From Prorocentrum cordatum (Eukaryota > Sar > Dinophyceae > Prorocentrales > Prorocentraceae): a DNA stretch of 64,000 bases. Shown piece by piece: positions 53,000 to 64,000 of this stretch. Below the pieces are notes generated by a model that worked only from the letters and a program-made list of their open reading frames with translations, did no database searches and was not told where the DNA came from. The translations under genes were made by a program, and so were the position numbers. Position 1 is the first letter of the stretch. Each line of letters begins with the position of its first letter. The stretch is from NCBI GenBank assembly GCA_963575745.1, contig CAUYUJ010014560.1:112834-176833 (forward strand), written 5' to 3'.

Positions 53000-53330
53000 G
53001 GTGCCGTGTCGGGGCTTTTTTGGGGGCCTCTTCGGCGGTCTTAGGGTGGTCTTGGGAGCGTCGTCGGCCGTCTTGGAGCGTCGGAAGGTCGAAAGCGCGA
53101 GAAACCGAAAAACATTGACCAAACCAATGAAAATCAATGATTTGGGCCTCTTCGGGCTCTCCCGGGATGCTTCTCGGAGCTCTCTTGAGGCCCCTTGGAG
53201 GCCTTTTGGGCTGTGTACCTGCGGTCTAGAACCCATCCTAGGCCACGTTGGGACTATCTGGGCTGTCTTGGAGGGGCTTGTCGAAGTCCCCGAGGGCTTC
53301 TAGCAGCTCTCTGGGGCAGTCTGGGATGGA
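53000..53330 (-). repeat. GACGGCCCAAGAGG family block
   Basis: CTTGGGxGCGTCGTCGG words flank an AT-rich island (53095-53145, AAAATCAATGATTTGGGCC) that is the complement of the one at 54697-54720. Confidence 0.65.
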
Positions 53331-53334
53331 AATC

Positions 53335-53515
53335 ACAAAAGAGAAAAAATAAGAAAAAAAAAAAAGAAAAAAACGGAGAAAAAAAACGAAAAAAGAAGAA
53401 AAAAAAAAAAAAAAGGGGAGTGAAAAAAAAAGAAAAAGAAAAAGCAAAAAAAAGAGAATCAAAAAAAAAAAAAAAAGAAAAGAAAAAAAAAAAAAAAAAA
53501 GATCAAAAAGGATGA
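53335..53515 (+). repeat. A-rich tract
   Basis: Nearly pure A with scattered G and C over about 180 bp. Confidence 0.95.
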
Positions 53516-53519
53516 GATC

Positions 53520-54045
53520 ATCTGGTTTGAATTCATCCGTTTTCAAGTCGCCCCGTTAACATTCATCTGGTTGTAATTCACCCGGTTTAAATTCGACCGA
53601 TTATAATTCGCCCGGTTTAAATTCATCCGGTTTTAATTCGTCCGTTTAAATTCATCCGGTGTTAATTCGTCCGGTTTAAACTCATCTGGTTTTGATCCGC
53701 CGGTTAAAAATCATCTGGTTTTAAATCGTCCGGTTTAAATTCATCCGGTTTTAATTCTCCAGGTTGGAATTCATCCGGTTTTAATAAGTCCAGATCAGAT
53801 TCATCCGGTTTTCATTCCCCCAGCTTCCACACGAATCACGCAAAACAAAGCGGACGAAAACGAAGCGGACGAAACAAAAGCGGACGAAACAAAAGCGGAC
53901 GAAAAAAAACGGATGAAACAAAAACGGACGAAACAAAATACGGACGAAACCACAGCGGATGGCATAAAAGCGGATGAAACAAAAGCGGACGAAACAAAAA
54001 CGGACGAAACAGAAGCGGACGAAACAGAAGCGGATGAAACAAAAC
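53520..54045 (+). repeat. TTCATCCGGTTTTAA minisatellite then GCGGACGAAACAAAA minisatellite
   Basis: Positions 53520-53815 repeat an 18-20-bp unit (ATTCATCCGGTTTTA, ATTCGTCCGGTTTAA). Positions 53845-54045 repeat a 15-bp unit GCGGACGAAACAAAA. The CGTCC and GGACG words make the two arrays partly complementary. Confidence 0.9.
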
Positions 54046-54049
54046 TCCA

Positions 54050-55140
54050 CCACAGCGACCCCACGAGGCTCCAAACTGCCTCCAAGAGGCCCCGTAAGGG
54101 CCTCAAAACTGCATCCAAGAGGCCCTCTAAGGGTCCCCCACGAAATCCCAACGATTATCGAATAAGCTTCATACCCACGACCAACAGAGGTGCAACAGAG
54201 ACTCAGGAGTCAAGGGTGGAAGGCTCAGGCCTGGATGTCTAACCTGAAACCTTCCTGCCGTGCTCGGAAAGGCATCCCGACAGCAAACGACTCAACCAGA
54301 CGTCGCCCAATAGGGGTCGGCGGCAGAGGCGGCAGCCTTTAGATCCGGCCGCTCCCGCCCTGCGGGTTGGGCCGTGCGAGACCTCTCCGACAGAGTGTTT
54401 GGCCCAGTCTTTGGCCCCCTTCTCCAGTGCCTGGTCAAAAACCTCCTGAAAGTCCCTCCGAGGGGGCCCCACTCTGCCGCCGGCCCCCTGCCGGCCCCCC
54501 CCCCCCTTCAAGGTCTCAAACGGCCCGGGGACGACCCAAGGGCGCCCCAAGCCGGTCCTAGAGAGTCCCGAGCAGTCCAAGAGAGCCTCCAGACGGCTCC
54601 AGATCGCTCCAAGACGCCAAAGATGGCCTCCAGACGGCCCAAGACGCCTCCAAGACGGCCCAAGAGGCCTCCAAGAGCACCCCCAAGAGAGCCCCAACAT
54701 GCAAAAATCATTGATTTTTCAATGGTTTTTGAAGGATTTTCGCATTCTCGCCATTTCGGCTTACCCACGCTCCAAGACGGCCCAAGAGGCCCCCAAGATC
54801 GCCCCAGGACGGCCCAACAAGCCCCCAAGAGGGCTCCAAGACGGCGCAAGAGGGCCCCAAGACGGCCCAAGAGGCACCCAGAACGGCCTAAGAGAGGCCC
54901 CATGACGGCCCCAAGAGGGCGCTCAGAAGGGGAACCCAACATTTTGAGCTTTCGGTCCCAAGAGGCCCCCAGGGGGCTCTTAGAGGCCCCCAGGAGGCCC
55001 CCAAGAGGCTCCAAGAGAGCCCCCAAAGGCCCCAAGAGGCCCCCAAGAGGCTCACAAGAAGCCCCCAGGAGGCCCTCAAGAGGCCCTAAACTCCCCCGCA
55101 GAGGCCCCGAGAGCCCTCTCGAGACCCCAAGAAGCGTCCA
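54050..55140 (+). repeat. CAAGACGGCCCAAGAGGCCC family with AT-rich island
   Basis: Degenerate 10-12-bp words fill 54060-54135 and 54530-55140. The island at 54697-54770 (AAAATCATTGATTTTTCAAT, TTTTCGCATTCTCGCC) is shared in part with 53095 and 56520. Positions 54240-54530 show no gene. Confidence 0.75.
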
Positions 55141-55299
55141 CGAGGACTCCGACCCAACACCCAAGCACGGTGGCGGGATGGGCCGCGCCACGTCACGACT
55201 TTCGATGCTGCGCGATCTTCGGCAAACTCCCAGGGAGCGGCCGGTGATGCGCCGCCGGCGTCCTCGATTGTAGAATGGGCCATCGGCGACAGCATTGGC

Positions 55300-55975
55300 A
55301 TGACATCTCTGAGCCCAGAGAGGGGAGATCTCGGGCGAAATTGGTTGAACCACCTCAGGTGTGAGCATCCCCGAAAACACAATCCCGACGATGTCCCAGG
55401 CGAAAAGGACCGGGACCACGTGAGATGAGGAACATAAGTACATGAACCCATAGTTGCCAGGAGATCTCAAGCGAAACGATCAGTCCACGTCAGCTGCAAA
55501 CCCAGAACAACGAGGAAACGGTATCGGATACCGTGAGACAAGAGCATCGACTCACCCAGAACAACGAGGATGCTTCGGGCGGCGATGGCTGGACGACCTC
55601 AGGCCAGGTCATATCCCAACCCAGAGTTGTGACGAAGTGTGAAGCGAATCTGGGTGGACCTGCTCATGTGAGGGCATCCATTGGCCCTGAGTTGCGAATG
55701 TGTGGGGGGAAGCTGGATGGTCCTCTCGCGTGCCTCGAAGCCCACAACTGCCAGGATGCCTCAAGCCAAAAGGGCTGGACCGCCTCAGGACAGCGGCGAG
55801 GATATCTAAGCGAAATGGGCTGGACTATCTCTCGCGCGGCATCTCGAAACTTGCAGGGATGTCTCAGGCGAGACCGACAGGACCGCCTCACAGGCGGCAT
55901 CTCAAGGCCCGAAATAAACATGATGGCTCCGCCGAAACCGACCTGGACAACTTCTCGCATGTGGTCTCCTAGCTC
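55300..55975 (+). repeat. Degenerate 55-75-bp repeat
   Basis: Units share GGATxTCTCAAGCGAAA, GGGCTGGACxxCCTC and a GGCATCTC-like ending. About nine copies, strongly diverged. Confidence 0.65.
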
Positions 55976-55979
55976 AAAA

Positions 55980-56690
55980 CCCCTCCCCTGCCTCCTGGGT
56001 AGGAGATGGTCAATCGCGATTCCTGGCCCAACCCCATTTTTCCCCTTCGGGGATGGGGTCATCGCTGCTCCTGGATAATATTTACCACCTCGCCCAATCC
56101 ACCGACCGCTAACCCGAGTCACTGCCGTTCCCCCACGATTCCAACCAAAAACAAATTGAAATGCCCCCAAGCGGCTCCCCCAGTGGAGCTCGGAAATGCG
56201 ATGCGACCCGTCAGAACCATGATCATCATATTCTCATGGCTATTTAGATCCGCCACCGTGCCTCTGGGCACGGAGTGGGCGTGCCCTCAGGTCCTTGCCA
56301 TCACCCTCTCAATCTCAGTCCTCATCCCTGAGGAGTCGTTCAGAGACCCAGACCCCACATCGCGAAATCTTCTCCTCGGGCTTCCCGCGGTTTCTCGCGT
56401 CTGTTTCGGAGCAATGGAGGCCCCCAAACGGGCCAACAGGGCGCCCTACATGGCCTCATGATGGTCCAAACGGCCTCCAAGATGCCCCAAGAGGCCTCGA
56501 CGATGCCTCCCAAGAGGACCCTGAGAGGCGCAAATCATTGACTTGCCTTCGTTGTTTGAAATATTCGCCGGCCCAACGGGCCAGAGGCGTGCTAAGATCT
56601 CCGGTAACTGCTCAACAATATTTCTAGTTCGCGCGCGCGGGGCGGGCCCTGGGGGTCCCCGGACGAAAAGTACCCCGGCAAGGTCCCGGC
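55980..56690. other. No gene recognised
   Basis: Mixed sequence without a convincing frame. Positions 56455-56545 return to CCCCAAGAGGCC words. Confidence 0.4.
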
Positions 56691-56696
56691 AAGGTC

Positions 56697-57830
56697 CCTT
56701 TTCGGAGCCCAGGAGGGCTCCAAACGGTCCAAGAGAGGCCCGAGAAGCCCTCGAGACGGTCCAAGAGAGCCGGGAGACGCCGAAATATCACTCCCAAACG
56801 CCTGCGATGGCCTCAAGACTGCCCAACAGGCCTTCAAGACCGTCCAAGAGGTCCCTAAGCGGCGCCCCAAGAGGGCTCCCACAAGCAAGAATCGTCCCAT
56901 TCCCTCGGGAAAACGTGCATTTTTTACATATCCGCCTCTTCGTCTTTCACACCTTTCAAGGCGGTCCAAGAGGCCGACCCAAGACGGCCCGAGAGACCCT
57001 CAAGACCGCTCCAAGAGTGCTCCAAGAAGGCCCAACAAACCCTCAAGAACTCTTTTTCGGAGCCCAGGAGGGCTCCAAATCGGTCCAAGAAAGGCCTGAG
57101 AAGCCCTCCAGACGGTCCAAGAGAGCCGGGAGACGCCGAAATATCACTCCCAAACGCCTACCATGGCCTCAAGACGGCCCAACAGGCCTTCAAGACGCCC
57201 CAAGAGGTCCCTAAGAGGTCCCTAAGCGGCGTCCCAAGAGGGCTCCCACAAGCAAAAACCGTCTCATTCCCTTCGGAAAACGTGCATTTCTTACATATCC
57301 GCCTCTTCGTCTTTCACACCTTTCAAGGCGGTCCAAGAGGCCCCCAATATCACCCCAAGACGGCCCGCGAGACCCTCAAGACCGCTCAAAGACGGCCCAA
57401 GAGCGCTCCAAGAAGGCCCAAGAAACCCTCAAGAACTCTTTTTCGGAGCCCAGGAGGGCTCCAAATCGGTCCAAGAGGGGCCCGAGAAGCCCTCCAGACG
57501 GTCCAAGAGAGCCGGGAGACGCCGAAATATCACCCCCAAGCGCCTACGATGGCCTCAATACGGCCCAACAGGCCTTCAAGACGCCCCAAGAGGTCCCTAA
57601 GCGGCGTCCCAAGAGGGCTCCCACAAGCAAAAATCGTCTCATTCCCTTAGGAAAGCGAGCATTTTTAACATATCCGCCTCTTCGTCTTTCACACCTTTCA
57701 AGGCGGTCCAAGAGGCCCCCAAGATCACCCCAAGACGGCCCGAGAGACCCTCAAGGCCGCTCAAAGACGGCCCAAGTGCGCTCCAAGAAGGCCCAAGAGA
57801 CCCTCAAGACGGTCCAAGAGGCGCCAAGAC
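56697..57830 (+). repeat. Three tandem copies of a 355-386-bp unit
   Basis: TTTTCGGAGCCCAGGAGGGC starts copies at 56699, 57054 and 57440. Each unit contains CGAAATATCACxCCCAA, AAGAGGGCTCCCACAAGCAA and an AT-rich island ending CATATCCGCCTCTTCGTCTT and CACCTTTCAAGGCGGTCC. The periods are 355 and 386 bp. Confidence 0.9.
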
Positions 57831-57834
57831 GGCC

Positions 57835-58370
57835 CCATGATTGAGGTCCACAGGGTCAACCTGACCGGAAATTTTGAGCCTCCCGCCCAAACACGCCCCC
57901 GAAATGCCCCTACAAGCCCCCAAGTAGCCCCACGAAGCCCCGAAGAGAGCCCCAAGAGGCCCCCAACAGGCCGCAAGAAAGCCCCAAGAGGCCCCCAAGA
58001 GACCCCCAGGAAGCTCCCAGGAGGCCCCCAAGAGGCCAGGCAGATCCCCCCAAGAGACCACCAAGAGAGCCCACCCAGAGCCATCCACGAGGCCTCCCAA
58101 AGTTCCCAAGAAGCTCCCACGAAGCTTCCAAGGGCTCCCAAGACCCCCCAAGACCCCGCGATGGCACAATACGGGCCGGCGGAATGAGCGAAGCGATTCA
58201 ATAAAAGGGAGGGGGTCTGGACCCTCCAAGACAAGCCATTTCAGACCTCCCCCGTGGGAGAACCCTCCAAAACATCGTCCCCAGACCCCCCAGGCCCTCC
58301 AAGATAGCCTGGAAGAGACCCCCCCCGAAATGAGACCCCCCTCCCTTTATTACGACATCTGGAGTACTTG
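57835..58370 (+). repeat. CCCCAAGAGGCC repeats and an inverted GGAGGGGGTCT pair
   Basis: Positions 57900-58165 are CCAAGAGGCCCC-type words. AAGGGAGGGGGTCTGG (58204) is matched in inverse by GAGACCCCCCTCCCTTT (58331), a possible 145-bp hairpin element. Confidence 0.6.
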
Positions 58371-58374
58371 TTCC

Positions 58375-58560
58375 GAAGGTTGCCCCGATGGTTCTCAAGA
58401 TATCGTCCCGATGGCTGTCCCGTTAGTCGTCCCGATGGTTGTCCCGTTAGTTGTCCCGATGGTTGTCCCGTTGGTTGTCCCGCTGGTTGTCCCGAAGGTT
58501 GCCCAGAAAGCTGCCCTGATGGCCGTCCCGATGGTTGTCCCGATGGCTGCCCTCATGGAT
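58375..58560 (+). repeat. GTTGTCCCGATG minisatellite
   Basis: About fifteen copies of a 12-bp unit with GATG/GTTA/GAAG variants. Confidence 0.9.
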
Positions 58561-58869
58561 TGACAGTGAGATCGACAAATGGCCTGGAAGTGCAGGAAAT
58601 ACATAACGGGACCGACAGACAATTGACGATTGATTGATCACCTGTAAGACCGATATCCGCCACCGTGCCTGCAAGGAGTGGGCGTGTTAGAATGATCTTC
58701 CAGTGTCTAAAACGGTGTCCCCCACATCCAAATTGTGGTTCTGGATTCTCTGGACACACGGCACGGGAACAAGAACACGCTCACATTATCATCAGCATCA
58801 TTGTCAACATCTATCGTCTTCAGTATCATCAGCACCATCATCGCATACAGAAAAACTCACACGCTTAGA

Positions 58870-59130
58870 TCGAAGATGTCTCGAGCGGGAGCCTCGTTCG
58901 TGAGCGAATTGCGAGGAAGTCTCGAGCGGGAGCCCCCTCCCCATGGGGCCCGCAGATCTTGTTGGTGATCCAACGCGGCCATCGGCAAACCATGTAAAAA
59001 AACATGGTTGGTGACGCCTGGGAGCCCGAATCCAGAGGAAGTCTGGAACGGGAGCCTCTTCTGTGAGTGGTTTGCGAGGAAGTCTCGCGCGGGGGTCCCC
59101 TCCCTATGGGGCCCACGGATCACGCCGATG
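58870..59130 (+). repeat. Two ~130-bp direct copies
   Basis: Both copies carry GTCTCGAGCGGGAGCC or GTCTGGAACGGGAGCC, GTGAGxGxxTTGCGAGGAAG, CCCCTCCCxATGGGGCCC and GATGATCC. Confidence 0.75.
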
Positions 59131-59235
59131 ATCCGAGGAGGCCATCGGCCCGGACTGTGCCCTTTGGGCCTTCCCCTCCCGCACCCCTTCCTCCTCTCCC
59201 CTCCCGCCTCCCGGCTCCCGCGTGCCGCCTCCATC

Positions 59236-59335
59236 CTCCTCCTCCTCCTCCTCCTCCTCCTCTTCCTCCTCCTCCTCCTCCTCCTCCTCCTCCTCCTCGT
59301 CCTCCTCCTCCTCCTCCTCCTCCTCCTCCTCTTCT
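59236..59335 (+). repeat. (CTC)n microsatellite
   Basis: Clean CTC run immediately before the spliced-leader-like sequence. Confidence 0.95.
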
Positions 59336-59345
59336 ACGACGCGGC

Positions 59346-59366
59346 CCGTAGCACTTCTGGCTCAAG
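59346..59366 (+). other. Relict spliced-leader-like sequence
   Basis: CCGTAGCACTTCTGGCTCAAG matches the published dinoflagellate spliced leader, as I recall it, at 18 of 21 positions, including the first seven and the last nine bases. Such genomic relics mark trans-spliced mRNAs that were reverse-transcribed back into the genome. A chance match of this length is unlikely, but the homology is judged by eye. Confidence 0.55.
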
Positions 59367-60250
59367 TTCAAGCCTTCGCCTCGGGGGGCCGAGAGTGCCA
59401 CAGCCGTGGGCTCGAGAGGCAGGCCGTCGCGGCCGGTCACAGCGCGCCCTTTGTGCGCCGCTGGGCGCCATGGTTTGGCGCCGTCCTGGTGGCGGCGGTC
59501 GCTGCGTCGACCACGTCGCATTCGTCAAATGGCGGAGGGCTCCGGCAGGTCGACAAGAACTTCACGATGGTGTGCGTCGGGCGCGGAGGCGTTGATCCTC
59601 CGCTCGCCCCACGAGGTCGTCAGACGTGAACGTCGTCATCGGTTACCCCTGAACACCATCAGCAGCGTCAGGGCCAAGTGACAGGACCAGTGTGACAAGC
59701 TCATGACGCGGATGACCCCTGACGCCGCCAAGGGCTGCTACCTGAACGCCCGCCCATCTTTCCCCCGAGGACGGCACCACGATGACGGCCAACACCGGCA
59801 GCAGCAAGGCCAGAGCTCCACGGCAGGAGCATGCAGCTGGAGTGCGGCCACTCAGACGTCGAGCAGCGCGACGGCGCCTGGTCAACGCTGTGACCCGACA
59901 CGTTCGGGCAGCTGCCGCTCCACTTCACCGCCTCGTGCGGGGCGGCATGGCACAGGGAAGTTCGAGCGGATCGCCTCTCGGCTGCAGGTGAGCTCCTCTG
60001 CCGCGTTGGCTCAGCAGCTTAGCGTCGACATGCGCGTGGGACGAACCAGCCTGGAGGGCAGCATTTCTCCCTCCTCCCTCTCGGTCGCGCCAGGGCACGC
60101 TTCAGACTTCTGCGGACCTCCTGGAGCACGCATTCCGCGAGTCTGGCCGTGTCGTGTTTGTGCTAAACGCCGAATGTGCACGGTTGCGCGCCTACAGTGT
60201 GACTCATGCCGAGAAAGCCTGAGAATGAGGAGCTGCCAACACGAACGGAA
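59367..60250 (+). pseudogene. Decayed coding sequence after the spliced-leader relic
   Basis: Protein-like stretches lie in changing frames. These are APWFGAVLVAAVAASTTSHS (a membrane- or signal-like segment) with QVDKNFTMVCVGRGG, then ALILRSPHEVVR and LNTISSVRAK. A TGA interrupts, and the same frame goes on with QDQCDKLMTRMTPDAAKGCY. Later frames are less certain. The pattern fits a retroposed gene copy with stops and shifts. Function not recognised. Confidence 0.45.
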
Positions 60251-60289
60251 CAAGCACTACGCGCCCGCGCTCTTTTTGCTGACATTCGA

Positions 60290-60682
60290 CGCTCCCCCCC
60301 CTCTCCGACCTCCTGCTCCTCCTGCTCCTCCTGCTCCTCCTGCTCCTCCTGCTCCTCCTGCTCCTCCTGCTCCTTCTCCTCCTCCTCCTCCTCCTCCTCC
60401 TCCTCCTCCTCCTCCTCCTCCTCCTCCTCCTAGTCGTCATCATCAGCACCACCACCATCACCATCACCAGCATCATCATTATAGCATCGTCAGCATCCTT
60501 ATCATCATCAATATCAGCATCTGCAGCATCAGCATCAGCAGCAGCATCTTCATCATTATCAGCAGCAACATCAGCATCGTCATCATCGTCATCAACATCG
60601 TCAGCATAGTCAACATCAGCAGCATCAGCATCAGCACCAGCATCAGCAGTACCATCATCAGCAGCATCGTCATCCTCATCGG

Positions 60683-60720
<38 letters not shown>

Positions 60721-60835
60721 GCAGCAGCATCATCATCATCATCATCAGCAGCATCATCATCATCAGCAGCAGCAGCAGCCTAATCATCATCGTCATCAAC
60801 ATCATCATCAGCAGCAGCATCAGCGTCAGCATCAG

Positions 60836-60879
<44 letters not shown>

Positions 60880-61655
60880 GCATCATCAGCAGCAGCAGCA
60901 TCATCCTCATCAGCTTCATCAGCATATTCAGCATATTCAGCATCATCGACATCAACATCAGCAGCGCATAATCACGCTTATCCTCCTCCTCCTCCTCCTC
61001 TGCCACCCCCTCCTCCTCAAGAGCGAGATGCGGGAGTCCTGCTGGGCCTGGGTGGACTGGGCGTACCAATCGGAGAGGACCGAGTTCAGTTCCTCCGCTG
61101 GTGCTGATGCCCGAAAGGCAGGCCCAGGGGACCACGAAAGACAACAACAAACAGCGAAAAGAAACAACAAAGGGGAGAGAAGGAAAGGGGGACTGCTCCT
61201 ACTCCTTCTCTTCCTTTTTCTCCTCGTCATCCCACTCCTCCTCCTCCTCCTCCTCCTCCTCCTCCTCCTCCTCCTTCGCCTCCTCCTCCTTCCCCTTCGC
61301 CTCCTCCTCCTCCTCCTCCTTCTCCTCCTCACCCTCATCCTCATCCTCATCCACATCCTCATCCTCCTCTTCCCTCCTCCCTGCATTATCCGTCCTTCGC
61401 CTTCCTCCTTCTCCTCCTCCTCCCACCGTTCTACTCCGTCCTCCGTCCTAAATCCACCGTCTCCCATCCTCCTCCTCCTCCTCTTCCTCCTCATCATCTC
61501 TCCTCCTCCTCTCCTCCCTCTCTCTCTCCTCCTCCTCCTCCTCCCACCTCCCTCCACCACCTCCTCTTTTCCTCCTCCTCCCATCCTCATCTTCTCCTTA
61601 TCTTCCTCCTCCTTATCCTCCTCTTCCTCTCCTCCTCCTGTTTTGCTAGACCAAC
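60290..61655 (+). repeat. CTC, CAT/CAG trinucleotide and CTC arrays
   Basis: (CTC)n-like at 60293-60432, (CAT)n/(CAG)n at 60433-60970, and (CTC)n at 60980-61000 and 61195-61655. Positions 61020-61190 between tracts show no supported gene. Confidence 0.9.
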
Positions 61656-61679
61656 GTTAGGATCGAGCCTGTCGCGTCG

Positions 61680-61955
61680 ATCCTCCTCGTCCTCCTTGTC
61701 CTCCTCCTCTTCCTCCTCTCCCTCCCCCTCCTCCCTCCTGAGCCCTCCCCCTTCTCCCCCCTTCACCCGTCCCCTCCTCCTCCCCCCTCTCTCCTCGCAT
61801 CCCTCTCACTCCCCTCCTCCAGCCTCCGTCCCCTCCCCTTCCAGCCTCTCCCCTTGCTCCCCCCTCCTGCCTTCCCCTTCCCCCCTCCTCGCTCCCCAGG
61901 TGGCTCAGGCTCAGCCCTCAGCCCTCATCCCATCCTTCCCTCCTCCCCATCCCAG
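61680..61955 (+). repeat. Pyrimidine-rich tract ending in an acceptor-like CCCATCCCAG
   Basis: Long C/T-rich run that ends at CCCATCCCAG|G directly before coding-like sequence. It could serve as a very long polypyrimidine tract of an intron. Confidence 0.5.
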
Positions 61956-62515
61956 GTTCCGGGCATCAGCGAGAGGCTGCCGATCGTCTATCGATCGTCT
62001 ACAACTCCAGCTGCCTCCTGGGCGTGGGCTGCTTCGAGGACTACTGGCTGGTATTCCACAACCGCTCCAAGGCGCTGGCCATCAAGCATACGACCCCAGC
62101 TGCCCCGAAGGCTTGGGCTGCTTCGAGAACTACCCATCTCGCTGCGGCAGCGCGTTCCTGGCGCAGAGGGGGGCGGCCTCCAAGCCAGGACACTTGACGG
62201 AGAACATCATGACGGGATTGCCGATCGCCTACGACTCATTGTCGTTCAGGCGTGGGTGGCTTCGAGGGCCAGCGCAGCTCGTCGACTTCTGTGAGAATGT
62301 ACGTCATTTGAGTGGACACCGTGAGGAACACCTCCTATCTCTCCGGAGCGCGTCAGCACAAGGTCGAGGTGCAGGCGCAAGTGCTCAACATCGTCAACGA
62401 CGATGATTTGAGGAGGGCCATGATCCTGGACGCTGGCGGAGGATTCGGCGCACACATTGCCTACCACAAGGGATCGACTGCCGGCACGACCCTCCAGGTT
62501 CCCCTGATGCCTTGA
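61956..62515 (+). pseudogene. Frameshifted Cys-containing repeat protein
   Basis: After the acceptor the frame gives VPGISERLPIVY. An 11-bp tandem duplication (CGATCGTCTAT then CGATCGTCTAC, about 61981-62002) shifts the frame; with one copy it would continue as NSSCLLGVGCFEDYWLVF. A further one-base shift leads to YDPSCPEGLGCFENYPS, a second copy of a Y-x2-SC-x2-G-x-GCFE-x-Y motif, and a LTENIMTGLPIAYDSLSF block. A final frame reads VQAQVLNIVNDDDLRRAMIL and a GGGFGAHIAY block to the stop at 62515. Family unknown; clearly coding in origin. Confidence 0.55.
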
Positions 62516-62519
62516 GTAC

Positions 62520-64000
62520 AGGCCAATGCACAGTGATTGAGAAGGCACCGTGAGCCGCGAGAAAGCTGCCTTCAACTCATCGACGAGCATCGCTAGCAAA
62601 GGTGGTTAGGCGGATGGGGACTCGTGGGCGAACCGACGCCGATACCACTCTACCCTCTTTCCCCCCGTCCGTCAGTCCGCAGCGATCCCCAACGCCTTTT
62701 TGCCAGCCTCCTCCACCTGTCCTAGGAACAGTCTGTACCGCTCAGGTTCAGGTTGCTGCTGGTCATCGTTTGCATCCTTTTTCAAATTCGCTGTGTAGTT
62801 TGTATCGATACTCACTCTACCCCCTCCTCGCTCTATCCCACCCTCGCGCACCCCCTGTGCTTCCCTCCCTCTAGGGGACCAGACCCGGGCCGCACGGTTC
62901 ACGGTGCAGGCGTTCGTCCTAGTGTTGATGGGGTGGTGGGGAGCAGGAGGTACATTGGAAGCTGGGGGGGGCTTTAGGGGCTCAAATCTTGAACCCCCTG
63001 CCCGGGTGAATGGTTGGGGCCGCGGTATTTTGGCCACCGGGCAGGGCGGAGTGCGAGTACTGCCAGCACTGATGTTGAGCTTTCTGCTCCACGCTCGTGG
63101 GCCCCAACAACGGGTGGTGGGGGGGAGGAGGCAAGCGGCGCTGCGGAGTTTGACGCTTCCTCTTGCCGGGCCGATCCGATCCTCGCTCCCTGCTCCCCTC
63201 CCCGGGGGGGGGGAGCGGGGGGCGCGGAGCGCAGTGCATGTGCGTTCTCCGCAGAGACACGCCGTTTCGGCGCCGGCCGGCGAAATCAGGGCTGCCAGTG
63301 AACCCCGAGAGGCTTTCAGACCTTCCCCCCCGCGCCCCGCACTCTCCCTGCCCCTCCACCCCGAGCCAGGGGGGGTACTGCCACGACGAGCCCGCCCTCG
63401 CGCTCCGCCGCCGCGCCACGCCGCGGCGTGCGTCGCCCCGGCGGGGCCGCCGCCGCCGGTGGCGGCGGCTCGTGCAGCTGCGCTCCGCCGCTCGGCGGCC
63501 CTCGTCGGAGGCCCGATCGTCCTGCGCCAGGGCCCGATCGCGCCACTTCGAGTGACTCGACTGCTTCGATGTTCGCCACCTCGACTCCTTCGCCCCCCTT
63601 AGCACGGGGGAGACGGGTCCTGGACCCTGCTCCTCTCCCTAGGACCAACTCTTCATCTTGAGTGGTTTCCTGATGGTCCCGGGGCCCGTGGAGGGACACG
63701 AAACGCAAACAAGATCACAAGAAACCTCAAGACCCGCTTCCCTCAAGACCCGTTCCCCCCACGGCGAACCCCTTTCTCCCCTCGCCGCGCCCGGGAACGC
63801 GACCGCTGGCACTCCTCGCGCTCTTCCGCCGCGCGCTGTGCGAGGCGGTCCTGGCGGCCCGCGGCGGGACCGGGGGGGCGGGGGGGCACAGGGTCCGCAG
63901 GAGTGAAGGGAGAGGGAGGAGGGAGGAGGGAGAGTGAGGGAGGAGGGAGGAGGAGGGAGGGAGGAGGAGGGAGGAGGAGGGAGGAGGAAGGGGGGGATTT
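62520..64000. other. No gene recognised; terminal GGA repeats
   Basis: GC-rich sequence without a convincing frame. Positions 63905-64000 are GGAGGGAGGA simple repeats. Confidence 0.45.

Overview
This window looks like nuclear DNA from a dinoflagellate, probably a GC-rich Prorocentrum-like or Symbiodiniaceae-like species; I cannot name the species. Four things support this. Introns can be inferred with GA-AG|G and GC-AG|G borders next to ordinary GT-AG ones. Two minus-strand relics have the order and motifs of dinoflagellate LINE-type retroelements (zinc ribbon, EEP endonuclease, RT C-terminus, CPRC zinc finger, RNase H). A 21-base stretch at 59346-59366 matches the dinoflagellate spliced leader at 18 of 21 positions. 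The rest is repeat-dominated, with few and mostly broken genes. No rRNA, tRNA, CRISPR array or bacterial operon was seen.

Layout. 1-5.55 kb: dispersed repeats and, on the minus strand, the RT C-terminus, zinc finger and RNase H part of a decayed retroelement. 5,554-19,683: the main discovery, a 14.1-kb block bounded by imperfect AT-rich terminal inverted repeats. It holds almost all plus-strand coding sequence: five or six genes, one resembling a DDE transposase of the CACTA/Plavaka kind, one with a CxxC zinc ribbon plus an SR-rich tail, and one with a C2H2-like finger. It also holds about 43 copies of a GGCGG(N4)CCGCC palindrome (typical form GGCGGTGCACCGCC). These are grouped in arrays 90-220 bp before each gene and just inside the ends, and I noticed none outside the block. 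20.7-23.5 kb: minus-strand zinc-ribbon and EEP part of a retroelement, in the order expected if the 14-kb block had landed inside one retroelement copy. 24-34.5 kb: a field of small hairpin elements of at least five families. 34.7-42.2 kb: microsatellites and minisatellites. 42.4-47.9 kb: a probable multi-exon minus-strand gene (acidic region, AT-hook, then exons of unknown function). One intron is a 227-bp terminal-inverted-repeat element whose removal restores the reading frame exactly, and another intron is filled with a ~320-bp satellite and an (ACT)n array. 48-58.6 kb: many tandem repeats. 59.3-62.5 kb: two decayed coding patches, one following the spliced-leader relic.

How it may work together (inference). 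The 14-kb block behaves like a large DNA transposon. The transposase-like protein and the zinc-finger proteins would be the trans-acting parts. The palindrome arrays would be binding sites near the ends and in front of each gene, as the subterminal repeats of plant CACTA elements are for TnpA. Several genes carry single in-frame stops or one-base shifts, some at homopolymers, so this copy is either decaying or partly affected by assembly errors. Intron borders and frame joins are read by eye and have not been tested against transcripts.
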